From Deltaproteobacteria bacterium UBA2957 (GTDB taxonomy: Bacteria; Myxococcota_A; UBA796), in contig DEBL01000196.1 in assembly GCA_002348535.1 (NCBI GenBank), forward strand, positions 21,976-33,545: 11,570 nucleotides of DNA, written 5' to 3'. A program made the translations under genes and the position numbers. The notes under the pieces are model-generated. The model was not told the DNA's origin, did not search any database, and worked only from the letters and a program-made list of their open reading frames with translations. Shown here piece by piece: positions 7,652 through 11,570 of the stretch (within the stretch, counting starts at the first letter, position 1; every line of letters begins with the position of its first letter).

Positions 7652-7891
7652 GTGGAGCAGCTCGTTGACTACATGGTTCGCTCAGTCGTCAATCACGATG
7701 ACGCTGTTTCGCTCAACGTGACCGAGGGAGACGCATCGGTGTTCTTCGAGTTGACTGTTCATGACGAAGACCGCGCGAAGCTCACATCAGGCGACCGACC
7801 CCTGATTGAAGCCATGCGCCAGATTCTCGCCGCATCGGACGACTCTCGCCGCGGTGTGCTTGAACTGGTCGGCGACTCAGCCGAGGAATAG
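7652..7891 (+). CDS. khpA: KhpA-like KH-domain RNA-binding protein with degenerate GxxG loop
   Basis: From GTG 7652 the protein has 79 residues, the normal KhpA (YlqC) size. The frame is open further upstream inside rpsP, but GTG 7652 has GGAAGG (7640-7645) at 6 nt and gives the family N-terminus (M-E-Q-L-V-D-Y-M-V-R-S-V-V). The secondary-structure order fits a type II KH domain: N-terminal helix, strand 'VSLNVTEG', strand 'SVFFELTVHDEDRAKL', helix 'RPLIEAMRQILAA', final strand 'GVLELVGD'. KhpA normally binds RNA, often with KhpB, through a GKQG-type GxxG loop. Here the aligned residues 46-49 are S-G-D-R, so the canonical nucleic-acid-contacting loop is missing. The gene position (rpsP-khpA-rimM) supports the assignment. 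It is in the same reading frame as rimM, separated by one TAG and one codon. Confidence 0.8.
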   Translation: MEQLVDYMVRSVVNHDDAVSLNVTEGDASVFFELTVHDEDRAKLTSGDRPLIEAMRQILAASDDSRRGVLELVGDSAEE

Positions 7892-7892
7892 G

Positions 7893-7913
7893 GCTTGGGG
7901 CGTTTCCCCAAGC
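7893..7913 (+). promoter_or_regulatory. Perfect 8-bp hairpin enclosing the rimM start codon
   Basis: GCTTGGGG (7893-7900), loop CGTTT, CCCCAAGC (7906-7913). The TTG start codon of rimM (7895-7897) sits inside the left arm, 2 nt after the khpA stop. In mRNA, a stem of six G-C and two A-U pairs would hinder initiation. Translation of khpA stops just upstream and could place a ribosome to open it. Confidence 0.65.
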
Positions 7914-8440
7914 AAGAACACGCCATTCACGCCGATGAGGTACGCCTCGGCCGGGTGAATGGCGTGTTTGGCGTTCGTGGTGAGGTGCGGTTGTTTTTGC
8001 ACAACCGAGATTCGACCTTGTTTGCTGCGGATGGATTCGAGGTGACGCTGGTCTCACCAGACGGAGAGCGGTTGCGTCGCAAAGTAGTCTCGAGGAGTGG
8101 GGCCGGTAAGCGTATCTTGGGGCGCATTGATGGCGTTTCGGATCCGGGCTCGGCTCGCTCGTTCATGAACTGGGAGATGGTGTGTTCTGAAGCCGATCTT
8201 CCCGTTCCCGACGACGATGAATATTACCATCGGGATCTCATTGGCATGACGGTTCAAGACCCGGATGGCCATGTCCTTGGATGCCTGACCGATGTACTGG
8301 TGGGAGAGGTTGTCGACTGTTGGCAAATCGAGTCCCACGAAGGTGAACTGATCGTACCAGCCATCAAAGATGTCGTGTTGTCGGTGGATGTGGCTGCTGG
8401 CTTGGTGGTGATCGTACCCCCACCAAATCTTGAGGAGTAA
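7895..8440 (+). CDS. rimM: Ribosome maturation factor RimM
   Basis: The 181-residue protein has the N-terminal beta-barrel domain from residue ~15 (EVRLGRVNGVFGVRGEVRLF, the family signature) and a C-terminal PRC-barrel from ~109 ('YYHRDLIGMTVQDPDGHVLG', 'ELIVPAIKDVVLSVDVAAG'). RimM binds S19 in the 30S head and assists late 16S rRNA processing. The start must be TTG 7895: it is the only ATG, GTG or TTG between the in-frame khpA stop (7889-7891) and the conserved domain, and GAGGA at 7883-7887 is 7 nt away. Residues 1-14 (MGRFPKQEHAIHAD) are an extension not expected in the family and coincide with two RNA hairpins. Expression is therefore probably set low relative to rpsP and rplS. Confidence 0.95.
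   Translation: MGRFPKQEHAIHADEVRLGRVNGVFGVRGEVRLFLHNRDSTLFAADGFEVTLVSPDGERLRRKVVSRSGAGKRILGRIDGVSDPGSARSFMNWEMVCSEADLPVPDDDEYYHRDLIGMTVQDPDGHVLGCLTDVLVGEVVDCWQIESHEGELIVPAIKDVVLSVDVAAGLVVIVPPPNLEE
7917..7968 (+). promoter_or_regulatory. Long bulged hairpin inside rimM codons 8-25
   Basis: The arm AACACGCCATTCAC (7917-7930) is the exact reverse complement of GTGAATGGCGTGTT (7955-7968): 14 pairs, no mismatch. Inside it GCC (7931-7933) can pair with GGC (7949-7951), and GAGG (7937-7940) with CCTC (7945-7948) around a TACG loop. That leaves 3-nt bulges at 7934-7936 and 7952-7954. In total about 21 pairs fit in 52 nt. It begins 3 nt after the start-codon hairpin. Confidence 0.65.
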
Positions 8441-8443
8441 GCC

Positions 8444-9130
8444 ATGCGGTTTGACCTGCTCACCCTTCATCCTGAAATGTGCCGCGGCCCCTTGGAGCAG
8501 AGCATTCTCGGGCGGGCGCAGGAGGCTGGACTCATCACCGTGGCGGTACATGACCTCCGGCAATGGGCAGAGGGGAAGCATCGCACAGCCGATGACACGC
8601 CGTACGGCGGCGGGGCTGGGATGGTCATGCGAGTTGACGTGGTCGATCGCGGTATCGAGGCACTTCGCAATGCAAGTAGTCGTGTGGTCTTGATGGATCC
8701 CGTGGGCACCCCATTTTCTCAGCGGCACGCCGAACGCCTTGCAAACCATGAGCACTTAATTCTTATTTGTGGCCACTACGAAGGCATCGATGCACGGGTA
8801 CGCGAGCACTTGGTGGACGAAGTGATATCGATAGGGGACTTTGTTCTCACGGGTGGTGAGCTCGCTGCAATGGTGGTGACGGATGCAGTTGCGCGATTGC
8901 TTCCATCTGTCTTGGGAAACACGGACAGCGCCCTGCAAGAGTCGTTTGCGGATGGTTTGCTTGAGGCGCCTCAGTATACGCGGCCGCGAACGTACAAGGG
9001 GCTCTCTGTGCCCGATGTTCTCGTCAGCGGACACCACGCGAACATCGAGTCGTGGCGAAGTGAGATGGCCGCGGAACTCACTCAGAGGGTTCGGCCAGAC
9101 TTGGTCGCGAAGCCTGACGAGCATGAGTAG
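8444..9130 (+). CDS. trmD: tRNA (guanine-N1-)-methyltransferase TrmD
   Basis: The 228-residue SPOUT-class enzyme uses S-adenosylmethionine to form m1G at tRNA position 37, which prevents +1 frameshifting. Clear motifs are DDTPYGGGAGMVM (50-62), the SAM-binding trefoil-knot segments CGHYEGID (109-116) and SIGDFVLTGGE (129-139), 'RLLPSVLG' (R151, equivalent to E. coli R154), and ESFADGLLEAPQYTRP with D170 at the place of the catalytic E. coli D169. Length is at the short end of the family. GAGGAG at 8432-8437, inside the end of rimM, is the ribosome-binding site; the ATG is 3 nt after the rimM stop, so translation is likely coupled. Confidence 0.98.
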   Translation: MRFDLLTLHPEMCRGPLEQSILGRAQEAGLITVAVHDLRQWAEGKHRTADDTPYGGGAGMVMRVDVVDRGIEALRNASSRVVLMDPVGTPFSQRHAERLANHEHLILICGHYEGIDARVREHLVDEVISIGDFVLTGGELAAMVVTDAVARLLPSVLGNTDSALQESFADGLLEAPQYTRPRTYKGLSVPDVLVSGHHANIESWRSEMAAELTQRVRPDLVAKPDEHE

Positions 9131-9156
9131 AGTGGAGCGTGGTTGGCGATCGGTCA

Positions 9157-9275
9157 CTTGACGGTGTGGGTGTTAGGCGATACATCCCGACGGCTTCCGC
9201 TGGGCCTTCGCTCCGAGTGCTTTTTACAGCGCTCCTTCAGGTTCAGCGCACAACACGAATTGAGAGGATGGGACC
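9157..9275 (+). promoter_or_regulatory. Candidate internal promoter and leader of rplS
   Basis: The 145-nt gap after trmD is by far the longest inside the operon. TTGACG (9158-9163), a 17-nt spacer and TACATC (9181-9186) form a plausible sigma70-type promoter. CTTGACGGT at 9157-9165 also occurs before rpsP. About 85 nt of leader follow, with one 6-bp hairpin (9215-9220 with 9229-9234, one G-U pair, T-rich loop) and the AGAGGA ribosome-binding site before the rplS ATG. I see no Rho-independent terminator and cannot assign the leader to a known L19 leader class. Confidence 0.45.
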
Positions 9276-9623
9276 ATGCCCACCATGACCGAAATCAACA
9301 ACGAAATCACTGGTGAACTCCAGCACTCGTCCGTCAGCATTGGCGACACAGTGCGGGTCCATGTGCGCATTCAGGAAGGCGGGAAGACCCGAATTCAGGT
9401 GTTCGAAGGCACCGTCATTGCCAAGAAGCACGCCGGTCCTGCAGAAACCTTTACGGTTCGGAAGATGTCGTTTGGTATTGGTGTCGAGCGTGTGTTCCCG
9501 ACCCACAGCCCAAACGTGGTGAAGGTTGAGGTCAAGAGCCGTCACCGTGTTCGTCGGGCGAAACTCTACTACCTCCGGGACCGCACCGGTAAGCGTGCAC
9601 GTCTCAAGGAGATTCGCCAGTAA
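9276..9623 (+). CDS. rplS: 50S ribosomal protein L19
   Basis: The 115-residue protein matches L19 over its whole length: 'ISIGDTVRVHVRIQEGGKTRIQVFEGTVIA' type strands (S-I-G-D-T-V-R-V-H at ~22-30), 'ETFTVRKMSFGIGVERVFP' and the C-terminal 'RRAKLYYLRDRTGKRARLKE'. L19 lies at the 30S-50S interface of the large subunit. The ATG has AGAGGA upstream. A separate promoter candidate in the preceding gap would allow rplS to be expressed independently of rimM and trmD. Confidence 0.98.
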   Translation: MPTMTEINNEITGELQHSSVSIGDTVRVHVRIQEGGKTRIQVFEGTVIAKKHAGPAETFTVRKMSFGIGVERVFPTHSPNVVKVEVKSRHRVRRAKLYYLRDRTGKRARLKEIRQ

Positions 9624-9640
9624 CTGGGCGCAGTGCCCGT

Positions 9641-9997
9641 CTGGCTGCACTTCAGCGTGGCGCTGAAGGTGAGACGCGAGTTGCCCGGTCATTGGAGCGG
9701 GCGGGCTGGGCAGTGCTGTGTCGAAACTGGAAAGGTGGCGGTGGTGAGCTTGACGTCGTAGCCATCCGCAACGGTTCGCTGCGCTTCATTGAGGTCAAGA
9801 CCCGGTCCAGTGCTGACCCCGTCGGCATTGAAGCCGTTGATGCACGCAAGCGGATGCGACTCGCCCGGGCCGCCAATGCATGGCTTCAACAAAGTGAGGT
9901 CGTGTACCACGAACTGGCTTTTACCGTGGTTTTGGTCGAGCCCGATGGGATGACGTGGTACGACGATGCCTTCGATGTGGAGTTGCTGTGCCCCTGA
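9641..9997 (+). CDS. yraN: YraN/UPF0102 family endonuclease-like protein, non-canonical start
   Basis: The family signature is clear: RNW..GGGGELDVVAIRNG, then 'LRFIEVKTR', giving the PD-(D/E)xK-like set E36, D38, E51 and K53 (numbering from CTG 9641). The exact role is not established; the fold resembles Holliday-junction resolvases. The conserved N-terminal helix G-x-x-G-E-x-x-x-A (G7, G10, E11, A15) is encoded upstream of the first canonical start, TTG 9692, which would give a 101-residue protein lacking it. The frame is open back to 9593 with no ATG, GTG or TTG. I therefore place the start at CTG 9641, giving 118 residues, normal for the family, 17 nt after the rplS stop. This start is inference and lacks a visible ribosome-binding site; initiation at 9692 remains possible. 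The 3' end overlaps rsmI by 10 nt. Confidence 0.75.
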   Translation: MAALQRGAEGETRVARSLERAGWAVLCRNWKGGGGELDVVAIRNGSLRFIEVKTRSSADPVGIEAVDARKRMRLARAANAWLQQSEVVYHELAFTVVLVEPDGMTWYDDAFDVELLCP

Positions 9998-10776
9998 TCG
10001 TTGTTGCTACCCCCATTGGGAACCTCGAAGACGCATCTCCACGGATGATCCGAGTGCTCAGGGAATCTGATTTGATTCTCTGTGAGGACACTCGCAGGAC
10101 GCGAGCGTTGCTCACTGCCCTTGAAATTCCAGCCAGACCGCTCAAAAGTTGTCACGCCCACAATGAGACCACCCGGGTGGATGACATTGTGAGGCGGCTT
10201 CGAGACGGAGAACATGTCGCCTTGGTCAGCGACGCGGGCACGCCAGGAATTTCGGATCCCGGCGGGATTATCGTTGCTGCCGCCCATGCTGCAGGCCTCG
10301 ACGTCCGTTGCGTAGCGGGCCCCTCTTCTGTGGTGGCTGCCTTATCGGTGGCGGGATTTGCAGCCACACCGTTTCATTTCTTGGGGTTCCCACCCCGGAA
10401 ATCGGGTCCACTTCGGGCATTGATTACGCAAGCCAGTCAACTTCAAGGGCCGTTTGTGTTTCTGGAGTCTGGTCGGCGGGTGGGGCGGCTGATTGGGACA
10501 CTCGCTGAACTGTGCGCCGATCGAGAGTTGGTGATGTGCCGAGAGATGAGCAAAAAATATGAAGAGATACTGCGGAGGCCAGCCCGCGAGATGCCCACAA
10601 CGGAGCAGAAGGGCGAAGTTGTTTTGGTTGTCGGACCGGGCGCGCCAGTTGCCGCAGCATCCGATCGCCACGCCTCAGAGCTAAAGGAGATCGCTGCTCG
10701 GCTGGCGGAACGCTGGGAGTGCTCAAAGCGGGATGCCTACAATGCCCTCATGGACCTTGAAAAGTCGAGGAACTAG
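9988..10776 (+). CDS. rsmI: 16S rRNA (cytidine1402-2'-O)-methyltransferase
   Basis: From GTG 9988 the protein has 262 residues and the family N-terminus (MPLIVVATPIGNLED). RsmI is a SAM-dependent tetrapyrrole-methylase-fold enzyme that methylates the ribose of C1402 in the 30S decoding centre. Motifs: ATPIGNLED (7-15), 'LCEDTRRTRALL', LVSDAGTPGISDPG (79-92), AGPSS (110-114), FLGFPPR (131-137), 'RELVMCREMSKKYEE', 'KGEVVLVVGP', and the C-terminal helical segment 'ERWECSKRDAYNALM'. GGAG at 9979-9982 is 5 nt upstream. An earlier in-frame GTG at 9955 would add 11 residues without similarity. The start overlaps yraN by 10 nt, so translation is probably coupled. It is the last gene of the operon and its stop overlaps the convergent stop by 3 bases (CTAG). 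Confidence 0.97.
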   Translation: MPLIVVATPIGNLEDASPRMIRVLRESDLILCEDTRRTRALLTALEIPARPLKSCHAHNETTRVDDIVRRLRDGEHVALVSDAGTPGISDPGGIIVAAAHAAGLDVRCVAGPSSVVAALSVAGFAATPFHFLGFPPRKSGPLRALITQASQLQGPFVFLESGRRVGRLIGTLAELCADRELVMCREMSKKYEEILRRPAREMPTTEQKGEVVLVVGPGAPVAAASDRHASELKEIAARLAERWECSKRDAYNALMDLEKSRN

Positions 10777-11570
10777 CCTGCGTCAAACAGCGGGTCCCGT
10801 GCACGAAAGGTGATGGTCGTCCCAAGGCTCCAGCCCACCTTTCCTCCCGTTGCGGTGCGGATTGGGTAGTGGTGCTCAAGGCGGTGCCCTAATATTCCAC
10901 CCATGGAGCCGTTTAGGGCCCAATCCACGTACTTGGCCGCGCGCCAGCGCACCTGTGCGTGACCCCACAAACTGCTGGTTTCCGATTGAGTTGCCGCCAG
11001 CCCAGAGGATATCGGGAGGATGGTTGGCAGCAGAACACCGCTGATGCCATCGCCGTAGGTGTGGTACCCAAACCGACCACTGAGGTCGACCGTCAGGTCG
11101 GTACCGAGACCATTTGCCCAATCGGGATCTTCGAAAATGGGTATCTCAAGCCCCGTGACGAAAACCAAGTCCGACGGGTCCTTGATGGGTATCGTTCCTT
11201 CAGCATTCGGTGAGCGCCGAACCCAAGACACACCAACGTATGGCGAGGCGTGTGGGTGGTCAGCCGACCATGTGGAGTCCAGTTCGAAGGCTGCTGACGC
11301 AGGTCCCGCTCCGCGTTCACCGTCTGAAACCGTCCAAAAGCTTGAGTCATCGCGGAACTGGAGACCTATCGCGATCATCCAAGTCACTTGGTCACCGCGC
11401 GACGCGAAAACAGACTCTGAAAACGGGGTGCCGACTAACCGAACTCGAGTTCCGCCGAGGCCACTACCCGACCGGCTCGAGTCGGCGATTGGGCCGGTGT
11501 TGAGCATCGTCCCCGTCTCCTCAATTGGGTCGTAGGTAATGGCTCTGGATTCGGAGAATTGAATGTTGTG
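10773..11570 (-). CDS. Probable outer-membrane beta-barrel protein (partial, N-terminus beyond right edge)
   Basis: The minus-strand frame is open from the window edge to TAG at 10773-10775, giving the last 265 residues. An internal ATG at 11507 is unlikely to be the start, because the frame continues upstream as similar sequence ('NIQFSESRAITYDPIEETGT'). The protein has alternating-polarity strands separated by Gly/Asp/Ser-rich turns: 'VTWMIAIGLQFRDD', 'SPYVGVSWVRRS', 'DLVFVTGLEIPIF', 'DLTVDLSGRFGYHTYG', 'SLWGHAQVRWRAAKYVDWAL', 'KVGWSLGTTITFRA'. This suits a transmembrane beta-barrel, although the C-terminus (DPLFDAG) does not end in the aromatic residue usual for BAM substrates. I do not recognise a specific family. 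It converges on rsmI with a 4-bp overlap and no visible terminator. Confidence 0.6.
   Translation of the reverse strand, partial: HNIQFSESRAITYDPIEETGTMLNTGPIADSSRSGSGLGGTRVRLVGTPFSESVFASRGDQVTWMIAIGLQFRDDSSFWTVSDGERGAGPASAAFELDSTWSADHPHASPYVGVSWVRRSPNAEGTIPIKDPSDLVFVTGLEIPIFEDPDWANGLGTDLTVDLSGRFGYHTYGDGISGVLLPTILPISSGLAATQSETSSLWGHAQVRWRAAKYVDWALNGSMGGILGHRLEHHYPIRTATGGKVGWSLGTTITFRARDPLFDAG

Noticed and set aside
9191..9240. Possible terminator or L19 leader structure between trmD and rplS
   Set aside because: The only stem found is 6 bp with a G-U pair, and the T-run lies in the loop rather than after the stem. It fits neither a Rho-independent terminator nor any leader I recognise.
11210..11535. 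Plus-strand open frames at the right end
   Set aside because: They are antisense to the minus-strand barrel gene, overlap each other in different frames and show no recognisable motif.

Overview
The window comes from a Gram-negative bacterium with moderately GC-rich DNA. The order rpsP-khpA-rimM-trmD-rplS-yraN-rsmI, with a KH-domain gene between rpsP and rimM, is typical of delta-type proteobacteria (Myxococcota, Desulfobacterota) and some Gram-positives. It differs from the enterobacterial order, which lacks khpA. A large parallel beta-helix lipoprotein with an (Ala-Asp)n tract and a likely outer-membrane barrel favour a Myxococcota-like or related marine delta-type lineage. This placement is inference, not proof.

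Layout. (1) 1-2775, minus: the first 925 codons of a very large surface lipoprotein, cut by the left edge within an (Ala-Asp)9 tract. (2) 2862-5789, plus: pccB (propionyl-CoA/acyl-CoA carboxylase beta subunit) followed after 18 nt by a GT87-type polyprenol-dependent glycosyltransferase. (3) 5771-7261, minus: a second multi-membrane GT-C-like protein with C-terminal TPRs. It converges on the GT87 gene, overlaps its end, and is divergent from the next block. (4) 7398-10776, plus: a tightly packed ribosome and RNA-modification operon, rpsP, khpA, rimM, trmD, rplS, yraN, rsmI. (5) 10773-11570, minus: the C-terminal part of a probable outer-membrane beta-barrel protein, convergent with rsmI (4-nt overlap) and cut by the right edge.

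How it works together. Block 4 supplies ribosomal proteins S16 and L19, a 16S maturation factor (RimM), a tRNA m1G37 methyltransferase (TrmD), a 16S C1402 2'-O-methyltransferase (RsmI) and two accessory proteins. Two candidate promoters sharing CTTGACGGT lie before rpsP and before rplS. This fits a scheme in which both ribosomal proteins are made at higher levels than the enzymes between them. In the same direction, rimM has a TTG start buried in a perfect 8-bp hairpin, followed 3 nt later by a second long hairpin with a perfect 14-bp outer stem, all inside rimM codons 1-25. The remaining genes are envelope and metabolic functions with no obvious link to block 4.

I see no mobile element, CRISPR array, tRNA or rRNA, and no wholly new gene system. 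The most notable points are the hairpin pair at rimM, a KhpA whose KH loop has lost its GxxG motif, a yraN without a canonical start for its conserved N-terminus, and a Cys at the substrate-specificity position of PccB.
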